Of a stretch of 64,000 bases of DNA, positions 1-13,212 are shown piece by piece. Source of the DNA: Callaeas wilsoni. Taxonomy: Eukaryota; Chordata; Aves; Passeriformes; Callaeidae. The stretch is from assembly GCA_013398955.1 (NCBI GenBank), contig VWPU01011651.1, positions 16,982 through 80,981 on the forward strand, read 5' to 3'. Each line of letters opens with the position of its first letter. Positions within the stretch are counted from its first letter, which is position 1. The position numbers and the translations under genes were made by a program. The notes below the pieces were generated by a model. That model was not told the origin of the DNA. It made no database searches and worked only from the letters and a program-made list of their open reading frames with translations.

Positions 1-2633
1 TCCCAAAAATCCAATTTTTGAACCCACAGCTCTACCAGGAACAAGAATTAACTGAGACTGAATTTGTCCTAAATATGTGCATCTAAAGACTGTGCAAGTA
101 AAAGTACATAATATCCCTGGTTTCAGTGAGACCCCAGTGGAAAAAAACCAAAACCATGAACAAGTCTAGGATAAAAGGATTACTATGCTCTTTAGAATCT
201 TAGCATCTTAAATCTTAATGTTTCTAAATTCAATAAAATGTCTAGCTGATAACTTCTGTTAAACTGTAAAGAATTTGATCTAAAAGAGTCTGTTTCCCGT
301 TTCTAATCTTTTAATCATAAAATTACTAACTTGAAGTTCCAAGCAAATTCATTCTAGTTGATAAAATATCTTAAATGCTTTATTACTTTTTATATTTAGG
401 TAACTTAGGCGGAAATCTTTGTGTTACCCTACAGTTTTCCTTTAACTGGAGCCTTTCCTTCCTGTCCAGTCTCCCAGTGCTGAATCATAGGCTCTATTTT
501 ATAGGCAGAGTCCCATTGGTACCAGAAGCAGGAAACAAATTGCAGAATTATTATGGGTCAGGGGTTTATAGCTGTCTGGGGCTCCTCATTTAACCAGCAG
601 GTGTAGTAGCAACTGAGGACTTGAGCAACAGCGGGTTCCCAGCCTGCCCACAAGGCCTGGGGAGTGCAGTGCCAGAGGCACAGAGGTGGCTTCTGTCACT
701 CCTGGCCTGAGCTGGACCACACGTGCTGCTGCCTGCCTGATCCTGTACCCTTTCCATGGTACTGACACTTCATGTGATGAGCACAGCTGCTGCTTTTCAA
801 TCTGAGAACCTTCTGCTGCCTGACAAAACAGGGCGTGTTTCAGGCTTGTTTACATGCAACAGGCATGAAAACTCTGTGATAAAAGTGCTTGCAAAGAGAA
901 TGTTCCTTTGAAAGCAGGCTGCTGTTTCCTGTGGATGGAGCACAGTGATGCTGGTCTCACGGAGCAACGGAAGGTACTGCGCTGAGGGGGAGAAAGGAGT
1001 ACAAAGGAAGCACTCCATTAAAACCTGTAAATTCACCACAGAGATCTCCTACAAAGGGAATCCGAAATGCTTTCCTCTGTTGCAAACACAGTAGTATTTT
1101 ATGATCTTTGCTTGTGCCGTTACACTCTGTCCTGGTTCTCTGAGCGTTCCAATATGCTTACTGTAATCACCTCCTGTCCTTACCCCCAGCCAAACCTTTT
1201 TTAGGTCAGCGATTGTTATTTGCTTCCGTACAGGGTGCACCTTTCTGCTCCAAATGACTTCCTCAGATCTGCTTGTATCAAAATGCTTGATCTGAATTGG
1301 TTTCTGCTTTTACTGAGAGGCAGTTGTAAAAGCTTGGGCCTAATGCAGCAACTGCCCAAAGCTGAACTCTTCTGTTTAATGTCAAGTTTTCAACTGGAAT
1401 TGTACAATGTTGGGCTTGCTTTGTATTGTTGCTTTGAGATTTCTGGGTGACTTTTGCTGTCTTTTCTAGGGGGATATTACTTGCTTTATAGTCTGCAGGC
1501 AAAGCACAGGGACTGTCTTTCAGCCTTGCTCGGCACTGTTCTTTGTGCTGGGCATGTGCCATGGGCCACTGCAAAGCCACTCAGAGGCCAGCTCAGTGTG
1601 GCTTGAGGAGAGGGTTTTATATAACCATGCAAAAACACACTGGCTACTTCTTTCGGAGCAAAACCACTGATTTCCTAGAATGCTGTCATTCCATCAGAAA
1701 CAATTGCTGTCCCAGAAAGCAAATGCTTCAAGCCAATGTCAGTCTGTGGCCTCTGGCTGGGAAATAGGGAGAATATGATGATAGTAGGGGGAAGATACTG
1801 TTTAATGTGGCAGTTGCAGAATTCAAGCTCTGTACAGGCAGTAGCAGCATCCTGTGTCTATGAAGACCCTTCATCTGACTATGGAAACTTCCAGCAGCCG
1901 CAAACTTTCAGTGATCGCATACCCTCGCTAAAGAAAACATCGGCTGCTGGGAGTCAGTGACCTCCAGCAACCTTATGAAAAGAAAACAAATTGCCATCAC
2001 ATCCCTTTTTATTTTCAGATCACTGCTAATCTAAGCCTGCCCATACAAATGTGGCTGAACTTCAGATATTAAAGTTTTGTGCCATTCTCCACGCTCCCAA
2101 TTAAACAAATCTTTCAATTTTCTCTCTTTTCCATGTTTGTTTTACAGGTATAAGTTTTAAAATGACGCCATTGGAAATAAGGAAATACTGCAAGCCTTGT
2201 CCTCGACCAGTCCCTCCAGTGATTTCTGGACCACTTCCACAGCTAAAATGAGCAGACTGAGAGGAAGGTGAAAAGCATCTGCCTATGTGCACAACTGACA
2301 GTGCTTCACTTGTTTGAGGACCCTCCTTTCACAAATAGGACATGAGTGTATATTGCTTTTGTGTTGGGGGAAAGGCTTCAGTACTGTTTATTCATTCCTT
2401 CACTCAGGCACCTTTGTTAGTATTACCCTGGCAGAAAGAGTCAGGTAAAGCTGTCTGGCTGCCACCAGACTTTGTGTCAGTTGAATATTCCTCTGCACCA
2501 AACAGGGATTTAGCTCCTCGAGTCAGAGAATGAGGAGAGCTGGTTGAAGAGGTGGCTGAATTGCACTGGTTTGCATTTACAGATTGCCTAAAAGGTGGTG
2601 AAGGGCTGATGCTTTTGTTTCTAGCTATCCGTA

Positions 2634-2720
2634 TACATACATATTTAACCTTTTCTTTGAATCATTTATCTATATTATTTTTATATATATCTCATCTATT
2701 TTATACATATATATATAAAA
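2634..2720. repeat. AT-rich / (TA)n simple repeat
   Basis: This stretch is almost entirely A and T, with runs of alternating TA around 2682-2690 and 2707-2716. It is a degenerate dinucleotide microsatellite in intergenic DNA. Confidence 0.7.
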
Positions 2721-5700
2721 CTGTTTGTTTGTAGGGTCATCAATCACTGATGATTTTTTTCTGCAGCCCTTGTGCTTGGTGCTTGCAGTCCACTTGGAAG
2801 TAGATTTCTGCAAATGATAAAAATCTCATCATTTAGAAAGGGCTGGGAAACTAGATAAGCAGGTTGTTAAAATACTGGTGATGGGCCAGATTCAAGTAAG
2901 CTTTTCAATATGTCTTCCAAGAGGGCTAAATCTGACTTTAAAATCAAAGTGGCCTGGTTTTTAACTTCCTTAAGAGTGTCATCAGGTGGTTATTAAAGAG
3001 CATACTGAAAAGATATTAAACCTAATCAGATTTCATCTGTTCCTCTGAAGCCAGAAGGCAGCTGTTCTTTCAAGACACCAGAGTTGTGTGATCACCTCAA
3101 TAAACAAAGCTTACTGGAGCATGAAATAAATGCTAAGAATAATACCAAAGGGCTGAAACACAGAGAAACTGAAGCACCTGCTGATACTTTACTCATGTAT
3201 CTTCTATCCTTTCCTAACTGTCCTCTGCACTGCTGCTATTTCTCTGCCTGGGGGAGAGTCCTTAAAACTGAATTACTTGGTTGTGCATAAATTCAGTTTT
3301 CCTGCTAGTGAATATGAGGAGGAGTAGAAACCTTTTCTGCTGCTGGGCAAATTGCACATTGCCAATAGTAATTTTTCCCTCAGTACTCACAGTACTACTC
3401 TTTCTCTTAACATAATTGTCAGTATGACAGAAATGGTTTTGGTGCCCTTCACAATCTGGGGGAGTTGAATGGGAACAGTCAGAGGTCTGTTGTAACACAC
3501 ACAGGCAAATGCAATTCCAAAAGGTCAAGTTTATGGGCACTTACTCAGGGTCCTACTCTTATTGGGAATGTTTCTATTGTACTGAGCAATTGAACCTATT
3601 TTGGGTCTTCTGTGTGCTTGCTATTACTTTATTTTCATATTGGTTTTGAGATTAGGTAGATCTGACGCTCAGCTTCCTATTTTTGAAGACCTGACCATGC
3701 ATAGCATTTTTATATCAAGGATAAAGGAACTGCCAGTCCTCCTTGCAAGACCTCTGGGTCAGGAAGTTGATGAAGGAACTGTGTTTCATTGTTCGGCTGC
3801 TGGACGGGGGGCCAGCATATTTTATTTCTATTGTTTCGTGGAGCTCGCAGAAAGAATCTGTAGAATATAAATGACAAGTAAATGTAAAAAGCATTTTTGG
3901 TATTGTTTGCAGCAGATTTTTTCTCTGTAAAATATGGCCGTGTGTTTACAGCTCTGTATAAGGCATCATTAACAGGTTTCAAGATTCTATTCTCTAATGT
4001 GAGTTTAAGCCCTTTTCTTTTATATCTGAGAAATGCTCTATGATTTTCCTCTTTGCCTTACACCCTCCAAACAGCATGCTCCAAACTCTTCAACCCTCTT
4101 TCAGGCAAAGTCTTCCCTCTGATAACAAAAGCATAAGCCCAAGAGACCATTAACACAATTATTACAGAACTACTCTGGATCTCTGGAGAGATCCCAGGAT
4201 ATAATTTAATGCACTTAAATGTTTTTACTCACTTAGTTTCCCAGACTGGTCTCAATCCCTGGTTGGGGGCTATTCAAGTTAAAGATGCTATTTGTCTAAA
4301 GTCCTAGCCTTGGCTGAGCAGACTAAAGCAGGAACCTCCAAATTCTTTCAGCATGGATTGTGACTGCTGCCCAAATGCTTTGTTATTTCATATAGAGGTA
4401 TCAGAATGTTGTGTGTCCTCTTGAAACTAATTCCTCAACAGAGTTTGACTCTTATGTACCAGGCCATTTCCCCATGTGGTAGAACAGAGCTACCATCTGA
4501 TCCTGGTTTCACTTATAGGCATCTGTTCTTCCTTTTGTTTTTCTTTCATTTCTACATGTATTTGTCTGGCATTACCAGAAGAGGAACATATTTTCTCAGT
4601 GGCTTTTCAAAATACAGAAGCTGTATGCTTATATAAAGTAGTAAATTTATCTTGTCCAAGCTGACAAGTGCATTTTTTTGTATCTCGTGGTTTTGTGTGC
4701 ATTCGGCTGTCAAGCAAGAAAATTGCAGAGCCCTTAAGTTGCAATAAAGATGTTTCTGAAGTGTCTCTTTGCCTGACAGAGCAGATGTTGAATCCTGGTC
4801 TGACCCTGTCAATTAAGTGAGCCAGGTGGCTCCTCACTTTGTTTACAGCTTAATACCACCAGCTAACACCAAATCAGTCTGTTTTATTTGGCACTATGAG
4901 TGTGAATTTTCAGGAGCACAGGAGAAATGATCCCTGCTGACCGGGAGTGTTGGTGTAGAGGCAAGTTTTGGGATCTCTTTTTTCTAAGTGGGTAGTAGGA
5001 GAAATAAAAATATATATTCTTTATACAAAATATTATCCCAAAAGGTGTAATGTGGGCTCTTGATGTTGGCTTTTTAGCTCTCTAGACTGGCTCACAACTG
5101 ATGCAAGGGCCTAGGTCTCCTCAAGGAATTCAGGATTTTGTCTCTGAAGAAGTTTATCCAAAGTGTGGACTACAGGGGCAACTTCTTGTGATTCCATTTG
5201 GCAAGGAAAACTACAATCCTCCGTGAACAATGTCACCTCAAACAATAAATTTGGCTGAAATATAAAAGCAGAAGGATAAATACTTCCTGTGTAGATACAC
5301 AGCTACCTCTTGTCAAAACTGATTAGAAGACTCATGGTGGCTTTAGTATTCATTGGATCAAGTCTGATGACCTGTTGCCTGACTCTGTTTTGTCCAAAGT
5401 TATTGCCAACGACTCCCTCATGAAAAGCTTTAGGAAAATATTGTCAGATTGTGGAGTCAGGTCAGATGCATATGAACTTTTTACTAAAGTTTGTTCTGAG
5501 AAGGCTTTATCCAAAGCTTGTCTCTTTTGTCCCTCTTGTTCTGTTGAGGGGAAAACCTACTTACACAGTCTTTTTTTACCTCAGTTGTTATTAGCTGTAA
5601 GCAGTTATCTTCACTGTAGATAACTGCTCTGCAGGACTCATTTTTTTTAACTGCTGTTGGGGAGCAAAGAGAGCTCCCTGTTGACAGGAGCAAGGATGTT

Positions 5701-8700
5701 GGTTCCAATCCCTGTATGCCTGTGGTTAGAGTAGCCTTCAGTATTATCAGATTCACAGCAGCCATTGGATAATCTACTTTGGTTTTGAACACATAACTGT
5801 TCCATCATGCTTTGCCTTCTGATCTTGGAGCAGGGCTGTCGGTACAGAAGGAATTTCCAGAAATTACTTCTGTTTTCAGTGTCTCGGTGGTGAGATCTCG
5901 GCTAGAAAAGTTCAGTATTTGGATATGGATTTGTTCATGTTGTCATTCAACCTTTGTGCTGACATCTGTTTGTGTGTTTCAGATGTACTGACTGTGAATA
6001 TCTTCAAGTGTGAGGGATTTAATTCCACATTTTCAGGCTGGTGCTCCACAAGGGAGCTAAGGACAGATTTCCTATAGGATAAGCACCTTACACTCACACG
6101 GCCATCTGGTCAGGCTCTGAACACGTTACCAGAGAAATCAGGTCACTACGTGCCTATGAGCAATCCTCAGATGAACGTGACTGGCCTGGCTTCTGCAGCC
6201 TCGCAGCCACAACAGCCTCGGTTCTCCCAGGAAGCTCTCTCTCGTACCAGCCCAGGTTCTGTCAGACCCTCAGGCTGCATCTGGGATGTTCCTGATTGCT
6301 CCCAGGTGCTTATACAGCACAGGTACTCGGGGCTGATTCACACCTGGTCTAGGGTGCATTGCAGCCGGAGCGCTCAAAGGTTCCACCACACAAAACTGCC
6401 TGTTCGTTAAGCTCCCACCAGGCACCTGTACAATCATTTAACTCCATTGCTGTGCGCTCCATTTCTGGTAAGTGTGGTGCAGTCACAGCAATGGATACAT
6501 CCTGCCTAAAGGAACTCTGAGTGCAAAAGCCAAACAGTAGCAGGGTTTCCCTCAAGCACCTGACGAGCAAGATGCTGCTTAAGTCAGTGAAGAGGAGCAC
6601 TTTTCAGCTGGGTTTTGTCATGTTGTTTTTCTTCAGCACTGATGCCTCAGGGGGCAAAGAGACATATTCCTGACACACCCTTTGGTGCTTGCCTGGTCTC
6701 TGAAAATCAAATCTCTGCAGCATGTGCTTCAAATTGCCTCCCCAGACTGAAGTGCACTGGAAAATGCTGTCTTTGCTAGGTGGGTCTTCCACACAAAGCT
6801 TCCTGTTTGCATTGTCCCAGAACCCTGTGTCCCAGTCAGTGCCAGTTGTGTGGCTGGTCACTGAGCAACGCTGAAACCTGTTTGCATCACAGATCTCTCC
6901 CCAGGGGACCAATACGCCTGTAAAGGAAGATGTTTTCCTCAGAAAAAAAAACGTGTGAAGAAGTCCATCTGTTTACAAATGCTATCAGAGGAGCAGTGAG
7001 GTACTTAAAAACAAGATTCTGTATGAGCTGAGATAATGCAGCAGTGTCTTCAAGCCCCTCTTTAAAGATTTCTTTCTGACTCAGTGGCTTTCCAGTTGTT
7101 AACTTCCATTACTTGGGAAACAATAAATGATGGTAATTGTCACTGAGCTCTTATCTTGATGTCGTTTGAGTGTGCCAAGGTTAAACAATTCAGCATTTTC
7201 CGTTTACTTAGTTAAATATATACCAATATTGCTGCTTTATTCTGCACACATCTTCAGGAGTGTGGTTGATGAAAAGAGAGAAAGCACTATGTGCATGTTG
7301 ACCTTAACCTCCTAAGCTCCACCTGATAGTCTTTGAAAGGAACTCCTCTTAAATTTCCATTTAAGTCAAGACTCAGCAGTTTTTAAAACAGATCCTTGAG
7401 TCTGAGCAGTAAAGTCAACCTGCTCTTCATAATTTTATTATAAAATGTGCTTTGCACTTTTTCCTGTCGCTTGAACAGAACTTTCTATTCCCTTCCTCAG
7501 CATTCTTTCCATGGTTTCTTTTGTTCCTAAACATGTCAAGTCTTCCTCCTTCTCTGTTCTCATTGAACAGAAAATTAATATTTCGTCTCTTGGCATGATG
7601 GTCCCCCACTCCTTCTTTGTCTAGTGGGATCTCAAAAAATTCTGCTGTCTGAATTTCCTCAAGTGCTGAACTACATTAATTAGTCTCCATGAATTTCTGT
7701 CCATGACACTGACTGGAGTGTACATTTTCAAAAAATATATTATAAAATGGTGCTGCATTGCCTTTTTTTTGTTTTCAGCCATTAATTTTGTACCAAAGAC
7801 ACTTACAGGACTTGAACATCTCTGTTTCAAGGCACCGTATAATCATCTTAAAGCCACAGTATGAGAGGGGATTTTTCTGCCATTTAATTTGTATTTCAGC
7901 ATTCACTGCAAAAACTTTGTATTGTGTAATCTTAGTTAGCAGATATGGAAGTCTTTTCTCGGGTATTTTATTCGTTCCTCAACTTAACATCTATTGTTGA
8001 GATTCTTGCTATGTAATTCTCTTGATTTATCTTATTGATAGATGATTTTTAAAAAAAAGGCAAGTACAGCATTTTGAGATAAAGTACTAGAAAGTGTGGG
8101 AGGAGATGGTGAGAGCACAGTGCTCATAGGTAGAGCTAGTAGGAATGAAGAGCCTATTTTTGGGCTCTCACCAGGTTAAACTACTTGATTTGAGAACCAT
8201 CACACACACACAGATTGTAGAAATCTCTCCAGGCAAAGAGTAAATAGATGATGGAAAATATAAGTGGGAATAGAGTGATAGTCCCACGTGTTTTGGAGGT
8301 AAATTACTTCAAAGCTGAATATTTAATATTCTTGTAATAGAAAATTTGTTGGCACATATCTTGTTTTCTAGGTTAAAGACAAGCACTGCTTTGGTGAAAG
8401 GTTGCCTGGATACTCAGGTTTCCTCTGGACACAGCAATCCAAGGGCAAGGCTGAGGTATGCCCTGGCCAGGTGGATCTCCATACCTTAGCAAGGTTAGTA
8501 TCATCGTCACTTAGTCCGGTGTGAGAGCTGCTGAGTTGTGGGATTCCCTTTTGAGAATGGTTTAAGGCACACCCCTGCATTCCCAAGACAGGTCACAGGA
8601 AGAGCCCCCTTCAGTCACAGTGTCTTACACTTACCTGAGTAAAACCCAGGGGCTGCATCAGCCCCTGTGGCCAAAGGGCTGATGTGTCTAGAGCTGATCG

Positions 8701-10002
8701 CTAGCGAGGGCTTTGGTTCACCTGTAGCCTTTGCGTTCATGCCATTCCTGTACTGAACAGCTGCGTTTGGTCAGACACGGCAGTGAAAGGAGCATGGGTC
8801 GCTTTCATACATGCCCTGGTTCAACAAGGCACGTTACAATCTTGAAAGCAGGACATCCACACAGAGATGTCCACGGCACGCACACCAGCCAGGAGATTTA
8901 TGGGGAGAACACAAGTGTTTCTTTGCTCTGCCTAAACAAGTCTTGTTATTTTTCTCAGCCACACTGAGTAAACTATAAAATCTTGATTTATTCATTATTC
9001 ACACCCCAACTCTGAGTTATAATTTTTACAGGCAAAACAATGAACAATACTAGTTCTTTCATAAATAACTTGGACTGCCTGTCTGCTGCTAAATGGCATC
9101 CCTCACAGAGATCTGTGTCACGCTCCACAGCACCACATCCATCACAGATCATGCTGCTGAAGTGAATGTAGGCTATCTAAATATACCTGGACTAGGTAAA
9201 GGGACTATTTGTTCATTTTCTATCCCTGTCAAAAGAAAACGAGGAGAGTGATTCGTAGCGCCAAAGAAGCAAAGTTACTGAATTGTAAATGGATTTTGCA
9301 GTGGTCTTTAAAAGCCTCTAAGCTAGTAAAATGGATAGCAGGAACTTTAATTACTTAGCAGCTGCAGAAAATGTTCCCCTTTCCTCAGTTACCTGCAGCA
9401 CCTTTTTTTGCAAATGCTATAAAACACTTTTTGGCAGACTAAAACCAGGAGAAGCTGTATCTGAGATGAAGTTACTTCTTTTTCCAGGAATTCCCCAAAC
9501 CTCTACTGCCACTTGCAGAGAATGACAATAAATCATGATAAATCATGCAGGCAAATGCTCTGAGATTTTTGGTATGTAGACGAGCATTTTTTTCTGATGG
9601 GATGAAAGTACCATCTCTTTACTTGTATGGAAAAAATTCCCACCAGATTTTGTTGGGAAAGCACCTTGTTGTCTGTTTTAAAGCCACTGTGGATATGCTA
9701 AAATTGGTAGATATTTGGTGTCTGCTCTCCCTCTGTTTTCCTGACATTGTAATTTATTAATTCCTTTGAAGAGAAGGACATCATGGCTGAGTGTTTCTGT
9801 TCTTGTTATCCAAAATAGGGGAGGTTCAAATCCAAGGGGTTCAAACTGATGTAAAGCTTATAGTCACCTCTCTAGATCTTGGTTTTGCTTTCCATGAATG
9901 AGGAATGTTTTCCTTCTGCTTTGTGAGTGTATCTTCCTGAATCGGTTGAGTTACAAAGTCTTTTTCATGCTATGTGTTTTATCAGACTAAATTTTTTCTG
10001 AT

Positions 10003-10168
10003 GAGGCTGGTGAAATACTGGCACGGGCTGCCTTGAGAAGCTGTGGATGCCCTGTCCTTGGAAACATTCAGGAGCAACCTGCTCTAGTTGAAGATGTCCT
10101 TGCTCTTTGCAGGGGTTTGGACTAGATGAGCTTTAAAGGTCCCTTCCAACACAAACCATTCTATGATA
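10003..10168 (+). mobile_element. CR1 LINE 3' fragment, sense
   Basis: The segment has the typical order of a CR1 3' end: GAGGCTGGTGAAATACTGGCACGG, GCTGTGGATGCCCTGTCC, GGACTAGATGAGCTTTAAAGG and TCCCTTCCAAC, ending in ACCATTCTATGAT. It is a 5'-truncated copy of about 165 bases with no coding capacity. CR1 is the main LINE family of birds and other sauropsids, so this copy also supports the host assignment. Confidence 0.9.
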
Positions 10169-13100
10169 CTACCCAGGTTTCACCATTCTCCTGCACGCTG
10201 CTGAGGTTTAGCACAGCTGCTTAGTGGAGCTGCAATATAGAAAAGGATGTGTAGACAGCTGAGTTACAACTCATGCTGTTCTTTAAATTCCTTAAACCAA
10301 ACAGTGCAGTGTCACTTTCAGCCTGGAATTACTGAGCTAAGAGAGGTTTGTAAATTTGACCAGGATCACTAATGATTACATCACTATCTTTTGATTACTT
10401 TTATGTGAATTTAATGATCTTGGGCTGACTATTTATAGACTGTCTGTGCTAGATATGAAAACTGAACTTAGACCCCCATGTGTCAGAACTGTAACAATGA
10501 GCTCATTTTCCTTTTCGAATGTAAATTCATTCAATTAATAGCAAGAGAATAACAGTGAGAGGAAGAAAGAGGTGTTTATTTGCTTGCATTTTAATGTGTC
10601 ATGACTACCAAAACTTCCATGTCATTGTAACAAATTTGCATAGCTCAAGTGATGAGAGTAGGCTGTGGAGAGATGCATAAACTCTCATTTAGGAGGTGGC
10701 ATATTTGTTCTGGCAACAGAGAGGATCAGAGTTTGGTGACAATGGCCAAAAGGACTGAAGCACGCATCTCTGATTAGATTTAACCACCAAAACATAGGAC
10801 TGATTCTCTTTTGTAGTTCCTACTGAGCAATGTTTGACCTATTTCAAGTCTATTTCTCTCCCATAGCTGGTAATTCAAAATGTAGAGGTGGACATTGAAG
10901 ACTTCTGAGGGACTTTAGTCTTTTCTCTCCTGCCAACAAACTGGCCCAAGTTCTTGCAGATTCCCCAGTTCCTATAGTTTCTCCCAGCAACCAGACAGAA
11001 GGTATGTGCTAAGAAAATGTAAAATCTAGGTCGTGTAAAATTCTTCACCACCAAAACCAGTCACCTGAAATGTCATCAACAGCTGTTCCTGGATTTCCAG
11101 CATCATCTGGATTCTGTATTAATGGAAATTGATGGAGAGCGATGATATGCCCCAGTACAAATCATCTCTCAGTCCTTTGCAGGGAGATTTTGAGGGGGGA
11201 GGAATGATGTTGTTTGGGCAGGCAGGAGTGGTTTTTTGGTTTCTGGTGGGAGCTGTGCGTTTAACTGTGTCTCAGCTCTGGTGAAACAGGAGTGCTATGA
11301 CCCCTACCAGGCACGAGCCAGGGAGCAAACACCCGGGCAACAAGTGTGATCATTACATCTACATTACCTCAGCATGTCCTGCTGCTCTAAAGGTGTTTGG
11401 AAATCAGCTTAGACAATTCTTGCTCACACTGTGCTGTGGGATTTGCTCGTGAGCTGAACCTTTGCTGTGCAAGGGACAGCCCAGCTGGGGCCAGGGTTGT
11501 TAGGATGTCTCTCTTACCAATGGTGTATGTCAGAGCCCCATAGCCCCATCCTGCCCCCCTTCCTTTTTTTCAAGCTAAAAAAAGAACTTTCTAATCACTT
11601 TCAAAGATGTGAGAATAGGGAGAGTTTTGAGAAAATTTGACTGAGGCTCCACTTCTCTCCTTCATGGAACTGCATGAGGAATTGTGAGTGAAGTGTGCTG
11701 TGTTATCAGTGGTAAGTCCCACAGCCCCTTTTAGCATGTGATTTACAAAGAGAAGGCCACAGTGTGATTTGGTGTCTTTCTGTGCATGCTGAGGTTTACA
11801 TAAAGTGTACAGCCCTTTCTATGTTGAATTTATTTGCATGCACAAATGTGCACACAAAAAATGCTGAATACTCCTCTCCAAGGTAATGCCTAATATCACA
11901 TACACCCAGAATTCAAGGACAAGCATATAAAAAAAGTAGCTTGAACTGTTGTTATATGAGTGTGAACTTTATTACCTATCAATACTGTCCAGAGCCTAGA
12001 ACAGAGGAGAATGGAAACATAAAATCTGAAGACAGTACATAGTTATTAAAAAGCAAAGCAGGGCAGTGGAAAATAATATCTGTTATTTCTAGTCTTTTAT
12101 TTTTCTCACCATTTTTAAATTGCAAATGCATGTAAGCATCCAAAAACTGATTGAAATGCAACACATGGAAACCTCCCATTTATATGCCAAGCAGGCATTC
12201 CCCAGGTGGGCAGGTGTAATGTGATCACCCTGAGGTGGAAGGGCCACCCACGATGTGGAAAGAGTCATTTCTCTCCATGCCAGCTCAGTCCGTGCCCTCT
12301 GCTCAGCCTGCCAGCACGGGTGGCAGCAGGTGCCAGCTGGGATTCCAGTGGCACAACGGGACCCTCACTCCCTCGGCTCTGAACTGGCCTCCTCCTGCCT
12401 CCACCCCTAGCTTCGGGTGGCATTGCTGTGTAGAGTGAGGGGCTGTGCTCCTGGGGCAGTTTAGGTGCCATTTTATGTTGGCATCTGCTGCCAGTTCTAG
12501 TCTGGCCGACATTTCAGGCTGTGCTTTGGGGCTGGGCTCAAGAACAGCTGTCTTTGTGGGGCCCACAATTCCCCCATTCGGGGCTGTGTAAACAGAAAAG
12601 GTGCAGCCCTTGGTAGTGGTGAAAGCCCCTTTCTTGTCAGCCATGCTTGATTAAGGAGGATTACTGTCCTTAGGCTTAAGGTTTAGGGGTAAAAAAGTGG
12701 ACATGGTGGGGCCCAGGTTCTTCCAAGATTCTCAAAGAGATGAGAGATAACAGGGCAGGAGCTGGCAGGGCCGTGTGTGTGACTGGTTTTGTGTCTGGCC
12801 CCTGTGCCCAGCAACAATCTAGTTTCATATTGGGAAGTAGCTTTGTCTTGGGGGAAGAAAAGCCTCCATGGCTCAGGGCATCCCAGGGGGCTTCGCAATG
12901 CTGAGTCCAGCAGTGACAACCATGCTGCACTGGCCCCAGTACACCCCAGCTGTGTTCAGAGGGCAGGAAGTGTGAAAAATATTCATTGCATTATTGTAGC
13001 ACCCTTCAATATTTAAACTTCTTTTGTATAAAAATTCAGGTTGTCTAACAAGCTCCAGTAGATACTGCTAATCAGTGACCCAAACCCAGAAATTCTGTTC

Positions 13101-13176
13101 TGAAGACATTGAATCTTTTCTGGATGTTTTTCATACTGAATAGTAAACAAAACCCTGGGGAACCAGTTGGTTCAAT

Positions 13177-13212
13177 TCAGATGGGTATATTTGAGATCAG
13201 ATGGGTATATTT
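13177..13212. repeat. 20-base tandem duplication
   Basis: A 20-base unit (13177-13196) starting TCAGATGGGTATATT is followed immediately by a second copy, of which the first 16 bases are identical (13197-13212). It is a local tandem duplication with no evident function. Confidence 0.85.
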
